A stretch of DNA of 64,000 nucleotides from positions 4,526,854 through 4,590,853 of the forward strand of contig CP093830.1 of assembly GCA_033063855.1 (NCBI GenBank), written 5' to 3'. The stretch is from Smittia aterrima (Eukaryota > Arthropoda > Insecta > Diptera > Chironomidae). Under the pieces are notes generated by a model. It ran no database searches, had not been told where the DNA came from, and worked only from the letters and a program-made list of their open reading frames with translations. This document shows, in pieces, positions 26,601 through 39,695 of this stretch; position 1 is the stretch's first letter, and each line of letters starts with the position of its first letter. A program made the translations under genes and the position numbers.

Positions 26601-29081
26601 AGCTGCCCTGCAATTCATCCTGAAACTCAACATTGGACCGCTTTAACCTTTGCCGCATGCCGAGGAAACTATCAAGCGCTGAGAGTTTTGCTTGAACGTG
26701 GTGCTAAGGTTGAGGGTGGAGCACGATTGAGCGAAGAGAAATGCACGTTTACACCGTTGCAGGTGGCAAGCGGAACCGGATGCATTGAAAACGTGTCAGT
26801 TCTACTTGCTCATGGAGCCTCTTCGTTTCTCTCCACCAAACAAAGCGCCATGTCATTTTCCGGGAAGACTCAACAGGGCTGCTACAGTGCCATTTCAGTT
26901 GCGACTGCACACGGGCAGCGTCTGACTTTACGAAAACTACTGTCGCATCCATTCGTGCCGGAAAAGCAACGAGACGTGTTGTCGTTGGAAGAGATGCTAG
27001 CTGAAGGCGACAGCAACCATCCACGATCGTCGCATGAGCGACAAAATGAAGTTCCGCCGTCGCTGAGCAAAGCTCAAATCAGAGCTCTACAGGAAGCGAT
27101 GTATCATAGCGCTGAAAATAATTATTTGGGTGAGAAATTGATTTTTCAAACTCGACTTTCTCATATTTTCATTGCTCACGTTTAATTTTCCGGCATTTGC
27201 ATACAGTCATTGATCAAATTTCTCTCGCTTGCGTGCATTCCATTCTCTAACGATGATGAACCCAGCGAGAAGTAAAGTAATTCCATTTACTTCTTCCGCT
27301 GAGTTTTCCCAAGCGTTCGAAATTCGATTTTCCCGCATCCCCGAAATGTTCATCATCATAAAATTAATTCACTTTTTTTTTCTCTCCCACACGCACAGAC
27401 ATCACGATCGAGCTAAGAGCGATTGGAATTCCTTGGGTTTTGCATTGTTGGATGAACGCATTGGCTGCTGCTCATGAGCTTCGTTTGGACACAGTCATCG
27501 ATCAATTGTTACAGGATTTCCTACAAGTCTGCCCCGACGACTACAGTCAACAATTTGTAATGGAATGTTTGCCATTGCTCTTTTCCATTTTCCGATACAG
27601 CAAAGTATGTGTTTCGAATAATTTAATCCTCTCGCCCTCCAGTTTCTTCTTTCTGCTATTTGTTTTATACAATTTTTATGAGAGGACACACAAAAGCAAT
27701 ACGTGACTTTGGATCTTATTTGCCTCGTCTGAAAAAGCAATAAGCCCTGGAAACGCTTCGAGCAGAAGCTTTCTTTTTTCTTTCTCTCCTGCCTCGTTTC
27801 GAAAGTTATAAAACTTTAAGCTTCTGTCCTTGATATTCCTTTCAAGTTGCTACGCATTCTGAGAAGTCAAAAAAGAAAAAATTTCACAAAAAGAAAAGTT
27901 AGATAACAATAGACGACACTTCTTTTCGATGTTCTCATTAAGTTCACTTCTCTTAATTAAATTTTAATATCGCTGAGGAGTGAGAACGTCTTTTGCAATT
28001 GAAAACATTTTTCTTCTCGATTCGACAATTTAATATTTGTGTCATGTTTGCAGAAGGAAGGAACGACGTTGCTTTTGGCAGATATTTTCAGTACATGCTT
28101 TGGATGGGAGCCAATAAAGCCTATAAAGGAGACCGTTCTCTCGCCCGTGAATGGGTCACGCATTGATCCGAAATTTGTCAACAATCCGGAGTTAAGTGAC
28201 GTAACGTTTCGGTGAGTACGAAGGTTGCGATTCATTTTATTAAATTAAATTTTCTGTTTTAATTTAATGCAAATTCAGAGTCGAGAGTAAAATATTTTAC
28301 GGACACAAAATTGTTCTTGTAACCGCATCGCCCCGTCTACAGAGCTTGTTAAGCTCTAAAGTAAATGAAGGCAATGGCACACCGACCGTCCAGATCAATG
28401 ATATCCGCTATCACATATTTGAGGTAAGTGAGGAAACCAAAGAAACTAATTTAATTACATCGTCAAACACTTTGACTAATAAATTATTCATGGAACTTGG
28501 AAACTATTTGATCGTAATTTGCAGTTGGTAATGCAATATTTATACTGTGGTGGATGCAACAACCTCGAAGTATCCGCCAATGACGTATTAGAGCTCATGG
28601 CAGCAGCCAGTTTCTTTCAACTCGAAGGATTGCTAAGATACACGGAAGCACGATGTGCCGAAATCATCGACATCGACAATGTGGTTGCCATGTATATTCA
28701 TGCAAAGGTGAAACTGAATCCATGAATTCCTGTTTTCAATTCTAATTTTAAATCTCGCAGGTGTACAATGCATCAAAGCTCATGGAGTATTGCCAGGGAT
28801 TTTTGCTACAAAACATGGTGGCATTGTTAACGTATGATGACTCGGTCAAGCGATTGCTGTTCGCTAAAAAAATTCCCAATCATGATGTTCTCAGTGGTCT
28901 TCTCACAACGTTGCAACAACGAATTAAAACCCGTCGCAATCCTCCGACAGGACTGTCACAGAATGTTGTCAAGCCGAGTCCAATGAATGCTAAAGCAAGC
29001 CACAACAACTCGACCACGAGCAACAATATCAATAACAGCTCCAACGGTCTGAACAAAAGCAGCAATAATTTGACTGAATAG
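20676..29081 (+). CDS. ABTB2/ABTB3-like ankyrin-repeat and BTB domain protein
   Basis: Nine exons join in frame: 20676-21499, 23372-25560, 25919-26396, 26468-27129, 27399-27604, 28054-28211, 28279-28423, 28525-28707, 28761-29081 (1721 aa; introns 53-1872 nt, all GT-AG). The start ATG is preceded in frame by TGA. Residues 1-715 are low-complexity, rich in Ser, Asn, Pro and Gln. Residues ~720-1000 match the histone-fold-like region of vertebrate ABTB2/ABTB3 (EFVWVDSHNRLVEL...HPPW). Exon 3 carries the conserved ERAYIVLPPLIEWLRV and ARLLLPGVDCPPRQ blocks. Four ankyrin repeats follow (~1165-1325), then ITIELRAIGIPWVLH. The BTB domain starts near residue 1495 (LSDVTFRVESKIFYGHKIVL) and runs into a BACK-like helical part. 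The C terminus is Asn/Ser-rich. BTB proteins of this type are thought to act as CUL3 ubiquitin-ligase adaptors; a role here is inferred. The vertebrate protein is about 1000 aa, so the N-terminal extension is long. Confidence 0.9.
21500..23371 (+). other. Intron 1 of the ABTB2-like gene
   Basis: This 1872 nt intron (GTAAGC...TTCTTTAG) is the longest in the gene. It holds an 8-bp stem hairpin (22054-22079) and no supported nested gene. An ATG at 23286 is open into exon 2, so an internal transcript start in this intron is formally possible, but the intervening codons look like intronic poly-pyrimidine sequence. Confidence 0.6.
22054..22079. repeat. Inverted repeat (8-bp stem, 10-nt loop)
   Basis: ATAAGATA at 22054-22061 is exactly complementary to TATCTTAT at 22072-22079. 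It lies in intron 1 of the ABTB2-like gene. No function is evident. Confidence 0.5.
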
Positions 29082-29223
29082 TTTCGATCGAACGAGCTGT
29101 GGGAAGGAGGCGAAATATTTACCCAAATTCCTCTGAACGCTCGACGATCGGAATTTCGAAATGATTTCTGCGTTAAAGAGGATGGGACACAATGGAGGGT
29201 GTCAAGTGTATTTGAATAGTTTT

Positions 29224-29229
29224 AATAAA
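29224..29229 (+). terminator. Polyadenylation signal of ABTB2-like gene
   Basis: AATAAA lies 143 nt after the TAG stop, followed by AT-rich then C/T-rich sequence. It is the first hexamer downstream of the coding region. Confidence 0.5.
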
Positions 29230-32200
29230 TAATTAATTGCTTTTCCATTCCCCCACAACTCTCATCCCCCGGACAACTCAAGCCTGTTTAATTTTAATAA
29301 CAATCGCAGCAATGATTGTGTAACGATAATCGTAATAATTGATTCTATCAATTGATTTGTTCGGTGCTGCTAATTAACGTTTCATATAAAACAAAAAGCG
29401 ATCATGAATCATCGAACAAAAAAAAGGAGAAACCAGTGAAAAGTTTTTCATTTCGATTTCGCTATGAAATATGTTTTTCTCCTCCGGGACGGGCGAGCAC
29501 GGAATAATCTTTTATAAAAATATTTATAATTGCAGCATAAACAAATATGAGTTTTAATTAAGCATAGCTGAATTTATCATAATTTCCGCTCCCGATTTCT
29601 CAAGCTTTTGTTTGACAAAATGCAAATTTTCTCTAAACTGCAATATTATGAACTCGATGCTTGTGCAAAGTCTTATTTAATGTTAATGTTGTTTGATGTT
29701 GGTGCTACTTGCCTCGTGTGCATGAGTCTGTGTGTAATATACTTGAGTCTTATGTTCTATTTATTCCATTTATTATGATGATAGAGATTTGTTTTCATAA
29801 ATCGCTTCCACTCACTATTCATTAAATATTCATATTCAACCTTGTGTATGCGCTTTGCGAGAATTAAACTCATTCCCTCTTCTTGTTGTTAGTTTATCGT
29901 CAACATTTTGTAAACTCCCCGAGTCTCGACGAGTGAAATTAGAAATAAATTTTTATACAACAAACAAAAACATTTATTTTTCTTTTCTCTCCTCTAGTCG
30001 ACAAGAATTGATTGCAATTTGCGATTCATTTTGGTGAGGAAATGAGAAAATTTCATTAATAAAGCTGTCACGGTGATCTTTGACGTTTCAATAAAGGTTT
30101 GCAGGAAACTTTTGTACGAAAATTATTTCGTTCAGTTGGAATTTATTAACGCCAATCAAATGTTTCTTAGTTACAGCTTTTGAATTAGTTTTTGTCGCCT
30201 TGCCAAACAGACCAGGCTTACTCGTATGTCGTGACATCATTCATCCATTGCTCGTCACCTGCATCAGACCAGGCTCGCGATAACTACAAAAACTAATAAA
30301 GAATAAAAGCTTCAGCTAGGCAAAAACCGCTTTGATGCACTCAAAATCTAATTAAGTTCATCTCGTTTATTTTTTCAGCCATGCCGCACTCGATTTGAAC
30401 TCGGTAAATTGATTATTGATTGATGCTTTATCTACAAGAGAATTGCACAACGCATTTATGATGATGCCGAGTGATGTTTGTTGAATCGAGTGAGCGATTG
30501 ATCCAACAAACAAAAGTTTATTAATTAACATTTCTCTACTCGACTTGACGAGAGTTTCCTCCTCTCTCTCCCTCTCGCTTGATTCGGAATCGTTCTGATT
30601 CTTAATCTAGAAAGTTCAACACTAATCGAAATCATCATTAATCATTTAATCGAGGATGTTTCATTTTGTTTTTCAAGTTACACTTCGGCCCAATTGCTGG
30701 AACTGTAAGAATTAATCGATTTTCCGCCCCATTGAATCCAAATGCGTTCCACTTTCTCTTGCCACTTCATGTTGACTTTTTAATTAGAGCAGCTTTTTGC
30801 ATGCGAGAAAATCGTTGTTGAACTTATGGGCTGTGCAAAGAACCGACGATAATATTGAAAAACTGGATCAATGCCGAAAGCTTTTTATGGAAAAATTCGC
30901 TGCGATGTTTATTTTTGATGAATTTTTGCTGATGACGAACATCTGCAAGTTTGGACTTGATGGATTCTTTTTTCAAGAGCTTTTAAAGAGAGTTTTATGA
31001 GTTCTTTGACTTGCTCTTTAGTCGTCGCTGACTTGCACTTCTCTCGTCAAGAATTTTTCAGGTTTCGTTGAGCAAATCTCATTTCTCAAATATTCAAATA
31101 TACCCAAAGCACAATCAAGTGATGAATTTAGAAAATTTGCAGACTAAATCTTTTTTTTTCTCTACTCATGGTGACTGACCCTGTTGGTCTCTTGGTCTCT
31201 AGATGGTGAACAAAGGTACTCTGCTTGAGACTGATGTTTCCCGTTCTGTTTGGCATTTTCAGCCGCCCTCTGTTCTTTTCTTTGTAGGCTAACAAAGGGC
31301 GAATAAATAAATTAATGAGTCTCAGATTTAATGACGTTTTATATTCTCGTCTCACTGACCTTTCCATTTTTCTTTGAAGCCCAGAATAAAAGTTTGGCGT
31401 TTTATTGTGACCACCCACTCTAGACATCGTTATCGTACAGTGACCTTAGCTCTTTTGTCATGCTGATTCGGTACTTTTTGTTTTGCTCATACTTTTCTTC
31501 ATGTTCTTACATTTGACGTTTGCAGAAAGCTCAACACACAATCGAACCGAGCTTTGAAGGGTCGTTCATGTATGGGATGAGTCAGAAAAGTTTACACAAT
31601 GCTACTAAGCTTCGCACACAAACTACAACTGAAGTCAACCTTTTCTTTCTCGTCGAGCTCGCCAATGTTGAGATTGAATGCAAAGAAGCAAAGGTTTGAT
31701 TTATTTTCAGTATTACGCAAATTTGATTTTTCCTCTGAAGTGAAAGGCGAAAATCGTTTCTCGCAACTGTGTGACATGTTGGAAATCGGAATGGAAAGCG
31801 GTAGATAAGGACACGAGACGAAAGCCGAATAAGAAGTGAATGTGTTTTAAATAAACTTTAAGGGGAGGGCGACGACGTTTTGGAGAAAAAGAGAATTGAC
31901 GTTTGACTTTGAAAAATGGATCCATTAATTTCGACAGAGAAAGCAAGCGAGAAACATTCCGTCGATGCGAACCTTTTCCCTGTGACGATTATTTAAATAC
32001 ATTGCCGTCATCGTTTTGAAGTTAAACTTGTGATTTAGATCAAAGAAAACCTTTTTATTTCATTTTTTTCTTCTTGAGCATCTATCGAGGGAAATAAATC
32101 ATGCATGATCTTAGTGAAGGAAATGTTTTCCAACGAGAACGCTGTGCATAAAAGAAATTAATTTCATTTCAACATTTCTGCCTTCTTCGAACTGCCGCCT

Positions 32201-35200
32201 GATTACACGAAGTCAGTCAAACAAGAAAATTCTGTTACGCCCTCATCAATCACATTGAAGGAATGTCCTGAGCTTAAATGGCAAGAGCTCAAATCGTTGT
32301 TTCATTCACGCTCTAAATAGCGTTCCAGAGTTTTCTAACAAAACGAGAGAAAACGACGACAACAACCACCGACGGCAGTTAAATGGTTGAGTTTAATTGT
32401 CTCATCACGAGCATCGGAATATATTTGCATTAAAAAGCAATAAGCAGAGTCGTTTCTGAAACTTCTGCGAGTAAGTTCTGTTTATTCTTCTTCATGAAAT
32501 TTCTCTCTTCAAAGGCGTCGTCTGCTTAGTTGAACGCAAAACGTTGAGGTTCGACTAGTCGTGCAGAGACCTCCTTGAGATTTTCCTTTAATGAAGATGC
32601 TTTAGATGTGTGCTTTATTCATTATATGTTGACTCAATTACCATCATCAATCATTTAGGCATTGTGCGGAATTTATACAAAAGCACATCAGAGAGAGGGA
32701 GCGTTCAGGGAATCAGTTTCATTATCAACATTTCTTCTTCTCCTTTGAAGCGACAACGACGTTCTTTCTTAATCGTCCCTGTTGGTAATTTGGAGCATTT
32801 TTTCTTCATTTTCATTAAACATTTTTCGCTCTCTTTCACTCTCTCTCCCTGAAGACATAATTTTCCTCGCGGGATAAGATTTTTTTTATTACGGGGGTAG
32901 GTTAAGGCCGGTTGCATCATTAGCTTCGTGGCACGGCAAAAGCTTTGAGATTATCTTAATGCTGAGAAATAGCAATAATCCTAAGTCACTGGGCTTTGCG
33001 TAGAGCTCTGCAACATAAAGGGGAGGAAATTTTGTTGAAAGGGAATAAATAAAACTAATGAACGGACATAAATAAACAAAGAAAATTGATTCCTTGTAGT
33101 TCTCAAGCTTGTTTTATGTCCAAGTTGCTCAATTCAACAGTCATCGGATAAACTTTCCTCGTTCTCCTTCTTTCCTTTGTCGAGTAGCAATAAATCCAAG
33201 TCGTGTCCAGTTTAATAACTTCATTCGTGACTCTTCTTACGAAACTCGCGCGCGTTAGACGTGAAGATGTTCGTTGATTGGAGCATTAAAGTGAAAGACT
33301 CCCAAGACAGTCGACTGACTGAGTCAAAAAAAAATATAACAGAATTAATTCTAGATTTCCGATAAACTCATGAAATATTAACCTTCGATCAAGTCTGAAT
33401 AAAACATTTTCTCATTTTCTTTCTTCCCTCGACGAACATAAAATATGCTCTCGCCCCTCGATCGTTCCTTCGTATGGGTTCGAGATGGCAGGCAATTTAA
33501 ACTAATAGGATTAGCTTTTTTTGCCATCCACTCTTGTCGACTTCGTTGAGCGAGAACTAGATGAATCGATCTAGCATGAGTAATTGACGGAATCACAATC
33601 GACACTATCGAGTTGCAGAGGAAGAAGTTGATTAGGTTTGAGACGAAGCGAACTTCTACGAATTCTCTTAAAGAAATCAAATTTCTTTGGCCATAAGCTC
33701 CAAGCGTAGTCGTTCATTGCCTAATGTTTATAGAGAGAAGACGAGGAGACTTCGAACAAATGTTATAAATCTTCAACTAATGTAGGTTATTGCTGGAAGA
33801 CGAGCGGAGACAGAAAAGTGTCAATGTTTCTTTAGCAATAAGGTTTTGATTGAAGGCGTTAATTTCGGGTCTGCCTGAATAATGAGTGGCAAATCAGATG
33901 AAACAATCTTTTGAGATGAATGTTGAAAGATGTCTCTTCAACTCGAAAATTTCTTGTGGTCGAGCTTGCATGGTTTTCTTCTTAGACACACTCAACATCT
34001 ATTGAGGTTTTCCGACCCGAAAAACGGGTTTTGTTGACAAACAATCTCATCCATCTGATTAATGAAAATCGTAAAAACAAGTTCAATATGTTTTCCTTTC
34101 GAATCATTCTCCATAATTGCTATTGAGGTTTGATCTAATTAAATATTCAATTCGTAAACGTTTGTATATCATTAAAGAGCCGACGTTGAAGAAAAATAAT
34201 GACATGGCTACGTTAAGCTATTGAAAGCTTATGATTAAAGCTTTTCAATGACTGACAGTCAATTCGTTTAACTTTATCCATAAATGATAAGGCTTGACAT
34301 CAAATGAAAGTAGAGAGAAACTTGGACGACACTTATCGTTACTGTCTCGTTCGACAGTTTGCATTCTTCATGAGGTTTCGAAGGATTTTTATTTTCCGCT
34401 CTGATTGCGAAATCTGATGTGCTTTTCCCATTGAGCGTTATGAAATGAAATTACAAAGCTTCACAAATATTTTTGTCCGCTTTCGAAAATTGAGTTTGAA
34501 TGTTGCGCTACCCTCAACGAAACAAAGGTGAAACGGTAGCAACGACGAGAGCTTGCTCTTCCTCTTTCTGACATTTTCAATGCACTCCGATGATATGCAA
34601 AAGCAGAAGATAGTAGCGGAAATTTATGCTTTGGATCACTAAATTAAAACACAAGAGATGAGCGAAACGTTCTCACAGAACCTTTTCTCTTTGATAACTG
34701 TGAGAACTCGGAAAATCTAAAAGTGATTTATTTCGTTTTGCCTTTTCTCCGGTTCTTGTTTCAGTTATCAGCGTAATGATACGTTGGGTTAGAAGTGAAT
34801 GAAGTCGTTGCGAGTAGCAGTGAAAGCTATGGCCAAAACCAGATTTCTGTGTGAAGCTTCGGACTCGCCATTTTTCAACAAACGAGCAACTTTCGAAATG
34901 TTGAGTTAGCGTAAATTGCTGGTTAGGGAGAATTTGTCGAAAAATGCGCAACGCTTCACGCGATGAAGGCAACAGAGCGTGGATCAACAGGATTGTACTT
35001 TACAGAACCTGACTCCTCTCGATGTTGTTAGAGAGCAAGGCACATGACGAGCAAGACAACATCGGAATAAGAGCAAACCGTAAGACAATTTTCGAGAGAA
35101 GGCCCCGAGGGAAATTAAGCGACGACGACGAGAAACACCCGAATTATAATTAGATACGTTAAAAGCATTTGCCATAAGACGAAAGCCAGATGTAATGTCA

Positions 35201-36717
35201 ACCAGTGTGCGAAAGGAAAAAGTTAAGAAGATTTCCCTTTGAACTCGCTCTCTGCCATCGCGCTGATTGTGCGAATGAGATTTTCACTTCTACTCTTCCA
35301 GATTATGAGCATTAAGGCTTCTGCTGTATGATAATTATAAAGGGGAGAAGCTGTAATGACATCAGATGTAATTCATTATGCTCTCATGCACGCGTCTGTA
35401 AAGGCAAAATATTCGTATCAGGTTGGAGTTGGAACTTTTTTTTACTGATGAGTGAAAGTTCGTAATGGTAATGCGCCTGCATTAGCCGTAATCTTTACTG
35501 AAACTCTCATAATCGCAAGAGGGATTTTACTTTCTTCTCCCTCCTCTGATGCTGACCTCTGTCATCGAGCAACCGACAGCGAAGTTATTAAAAATTGAGC
35601 TGGCGTGACGTTGAACCGTCGATTAAAATATGAATCCCGTGCCATTAATTAAACGCTCCCTATCCTACCACTGTTTTCTTATATGAAAATGTAATCGTGG
35701 GATGTTCACCAACTCCGTAACTTTGTCTTCTTTCTCTTCCTTACAAAAGTAAAACGTAATTGCCGAATCAACCACTGACGTGTCCATCATCAGCCACAAA
35801 AAGCAAAAGAGCTCATGGAAAAAAGAAGTTCGAAGTCGGGACCCTTTTGAGTCGTTATGACTCAGCTGTTTATGGCGTTCAACCGTAATCCGTTCCGCTG
35901 AAGGGAAAAGGCTTTTGTTGCCATTTATGACCGTGATAATAGAAAGATACCACAGTGATTACAAGATTAACATTTAATGCTCTGCGAACTGTGAACTGTG
36001 AAAAATTTGTTTGCTTTATGAATTTTTGCGTTCCTCGGATTTTTTTTTATTAGAATATTAAGTTGTAAGCTTTGAGGAGCATAAATTACTTCTTGTGATG
36101 GAATGCTTTTGGTTTTGCGGGCTTTAGGTGTTGTCGGAATGTTTGAAAGAGTTCCGAGAATGCAGGTGCTCGCCGAGAAGGAAAGAGTTAGCTTTATTTG
36201 CTTGATGTAATCATAAAAAACCTTCACATACTTGGTGAATTAGAATCGACTGCTGACATAAGTTTCAAATGTTTCCGAACAGAAATGAATTAGATTCAAA
36301 TTGAAGTTTTGCTGAGGAAACTTTGTAACTCGGTCGTTTCAAGATTAAGTTTTGGAAAGGGTCGTTTTATTGAGGATTTGGGTCAATGGTCCATCAGCAA
36401 AACGAGTCACACTGAAGTTCAACTGGAAATCAAAACTTTGCCATCTCTTCAGAAAGTCATTTCAAAGCAATCTGTGAAGAGCACTTTCAGTTCAATTCGA
36501 TTTTTCTCAAGCTTTTGCTCTTTTTAAACGGCTTAAAGAAAGCTCTTTGCGACTCATTTTTCTTTTTGGATCATCGAATTTCGAAAGAAAACTCAGTCGC
36601 AACTGTGAAAATAAAATCGGTTTATTTTATCAAGGTCATATACTCTCAAAGTTTATCATACGAATCAATCAAAAACACACTCGATTGCACTTTCGAAGCT
36701 CAACAATTCCTATTCAA
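29230..36717. other. Gene-poor region between the ABTB2-like and EcKinase genes
   Basis: I find no exon chain, domain or RNA gene. The open frames are short and lack recognisable motifs. The left part could be extended 3' UTR of the ABTB2-like gene. The two flanking genes are convergent (plus then minus), so few promoters would be expected here, which makes 7.5 kb of unassigned sequence notable in an otherwise compact genome. Confidence 0.5.
36621..36626 (-). terminator. Polyadenylation signal of EcKinase-like gene A
   Basis: AATAAA on the minus strand, 92 nt past the stop codon. Confidence 0.45.
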
Positions 36718-39695
36718 TTACTCTAACTCCATTTTCAACTTCTGGTGAAGCTTATACATATCGAAAATCAAACCAGCAAGTTCGTAATCGACGACTTCTC
36801 CCCCATGCCGCCACGCCTTCTGCACATAGAAATCAATACCGTTAGATAAGTCAAAGCTGCTGAAATCAAAATCTTCGGGATCGTGGAGCACTTGAAGGAA
36901 GCTGGCTGCGATGAAATACGCGGAGAGTGACATCCGAGCATATTCCTTTAGGAAATTGTCGTAGCTGAGAGAGAAAAAACAAAAGACATGTTAAAAGCTT
37001 TCGTCTCAACCTTGTCATCTTGTCGTGAACAAACCTATAAATTTCCGGGATCTCATGTCGGAACTTTTTCAACGACGACATCATCGACTTTACGACTTCT
37101 TCGTGATATGTCTTGAAGATGAAGGAGAAGTGGGTCGAACGGACGTCAGTACCTGTTGAGTTGGCTAGGAACGTGGCAAGGTCAAGCATTGGCGACGAGT
37201 AGCGGAGAGTCTGGAAATCAAACATCATTGCTTTCATTGGTGCGTGTGGCGCCTGATGAAGAATAGAAAGAAATGAGACAACAAATTGATTCCTAAGGGA
37301 CTTTTAATCTTTACTTTATCGTCGAACTGGAAAGCAATATTGTTCCTGAGATAATCACCGTGACAAATCGTAGCAAGTGGCTCACGAGGCTGAACCATCT
37401 CTCTCCAATACTCCCAAACACGATCTGATCTCTCTTCAATCTGCTTTAGGAATTCTTCTGGTACGATGCGTTTAAGCTCAGCATTCTCTCGAATCGCATG
37501 AGTTCCACGACGAGGAGAAACTTTCGACATCGCACCCCAAATCTCATCGGGATCACGAGCATATCGTGACTCCTTAAACGCTTTCGTAATGATGTGGAAT
37601 AATCCTCGATTCGACTCTTTCAAGGCGTAACATTCACCGTGAAACTTTCCCAATTCACGAACTGAAACAAAAATTAAAGAGAATGAGAATAAGTTCGACA
37701 CACACTCATCAATCAATCGATTAGATTTCTGGGACACAGACAACGATAATAACAAGCACGCGATGTGCTTTCCTTTGGTGTTTATTGGGTTATTGCCACC
37801 TCGACTGCCTCCGCATACTTTGTTTGCTGTGGAGTGAGATGAGTTCATTTGACCGAATCGCATTTCATGTTAAATTTGCGTAAAGGCACCGCAACTCGAA
37901 AGCAGAAAAATCGATCAAACTAGATTCTGAGATGAATTTAAAAATACACACGAAGAAGCAAAAGCAATACAAACGAGTGTATTGGCAATGGCAATCGAAG
38001 TCGTTGAGATGTAAAGCTCTTGAAAGCGATTTCTCATCCACCTCGAAACAAATGGGTTGATGGATAAAGCACGTTAGGACGACAAGAGGATGAGAGAGAG
38101 ACACACACCGTTAATATTTCTGCGCTCAAATCCAATGGAATCAAAAACATTTTATTGTACTGGAGGGTTCACGATAGCAGAATCAGAGTAAGATGCGAAA
38201 ATCCACCTTGAGTGGAAGATCAACTCGGAAAATTGTTTCAAAAGACTTTTTTACTCTTTTCTTTTCAGGGCGAAAGTGCTTTCGGCAGCAGGAGAACTCA
38301 AAGAAATATAATGAAACGAAAAATTTCGTTCGCTTATGTTTGAGGAAGACTCAAGTCTGAGCTTTGCAGTGTAATCCCTTTCGCCTACTTTCGAAGACTT
38401 TCACGAGCATTCAATTTTAACTCTTCCTTCAGTTGCACTCATTTTAATTTAAACTTTTTTTTGCTTAGTCGGAAAAATTTGCACTTGGCGCATCGTATAA
38501 TTACAGATGAGCACTTTAATTGCAGATTTTTTTTTTGTTGAGCGAAGCAGGCGGAAAAGGCAGGAGAAGCGAAGCTTCGTGCACTGCAATTCAATTTTAA
38601 ATATTAATCAGTCATGCAAATGAAATTTATACGAAATGTTTAAACAAAAAAGAACGAAAAGAGTCGAGCAAAGCTTTGGATCTAATAAAAGCCCTCAGTG
38701 ACGTGTCTCGACTGTTTTTGAATCAACAAGTTATCGTGAAGACAACAAAATCCGTTTAGAAATAGAATTCTTTGTAAATGCCAAATGAATTCTTAATTCA
38801 AACTCACCGGCAACCAAAATATGATTCAAGTCCAAGTTGACTCTTGACGTTGACATTCTCCAACCATCGCAACTGAAGTTGCTAAGCACCATGGCGCATC
38901 TGTCCTTCTCTCGAACCGAGTAATAAAACCTAAACACGCGAAAAGTAAAACGAATTATGTAAAGGTGGGAAAATTAGGAAATTGTTTGAGGAAATTGTTA
39001 CTTGGGAAAGTCTTCCTGATGTCCTAGAGCTGGAATTATGTCAACGTAAGCCGTTTCCTCATTCTCGAAAAGAACGTCGAATTGACACGCTTCGTAAACT
39101 TCCGGTGGACATTTAGGAGTAACCTGAGAAAGGTGAATGCGGAATTAAGTTCGTGCTCTACGCGATTGAGGAAATTGAAATTGCTGACAGTTTGCAAACG
39201 CATTTATGTCGTTTTCTTGACTCGATTGTAACGAGTTCAGTTTTAATCTTTTGATGGGAGAAGTTACTTATCTTAATGAAAGCGATAACTCACTCGATCG
39301 TCAAACAACAAAGTCGACGAGAGTGAAACTAGGTAATAAGAGCAACAGCTGTTGTGAACTGCATTGTGTACTCTCGTTAAATCTGTGCAATCATGAATGA
39401 AGCTCGTCGCCGGATGATTTTTATCTTTTCTCATAAAAATATTTTCTTATCAAAACAACACTGCACTGACCTTGATGACCAAATGGAACTTATGTTTGAC
39501 ATCACGCTCACAATAGCGACTTAGGGTAACATCAACAGCGTACGGCATTGTAAGAGCAAACGCTTCAGTTAATTCTTTCACGTCCACCGAATCAATATTG
39601 ATGAACTCAGTCTCGTCGCATCCTTCGATGTTGATAACTTTCTTTCTAAGCATTTCAGGCACCAACGTACCGATAATGTAATTCTTCGTCTCCAT
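36718..39695 (-). CDS. EcKinase/CHK-kinase-like protein A (diverged member)
   Basis: Six exons (minus order): 39695-39471, 39123-39002, 38929-38808, 37661-37315, 37252-37035, 36964-36718. They join in frame to 426 aa, a usual length for this family. The protein-kinase-like fold is shown by the N-lobe Lys in HLVIKV (end of exon 1), the Brenner-type catalytic motif ICHGDYLRNN (H257, D259, N264), and the metal-binding DFQ (D284-Q286) followed by LRYSSPMLDLATF. Insect EcKinases phosphorylate ecdysteroids (for example ecdysteroid 22-kinase) or are implicated in detoxification by phosphorylation; substrate cannot be told from sequence. It lacks the LDGF block of the three neighbours and shares no intron position with them, so it is an older lineage. 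The start is the ATG in CAGAATGGAG. Introns are 347, 72, 1146, 62 and 70 nt. Confidence 0.87.

Noticed and set aside
31128..31427. 99-codon minus-strand frame, Arg/Lys rich
   Set aside because: No domain, no conserved motif and no splice partners. Its poly-T downstream flank suggests non-coding sequence.
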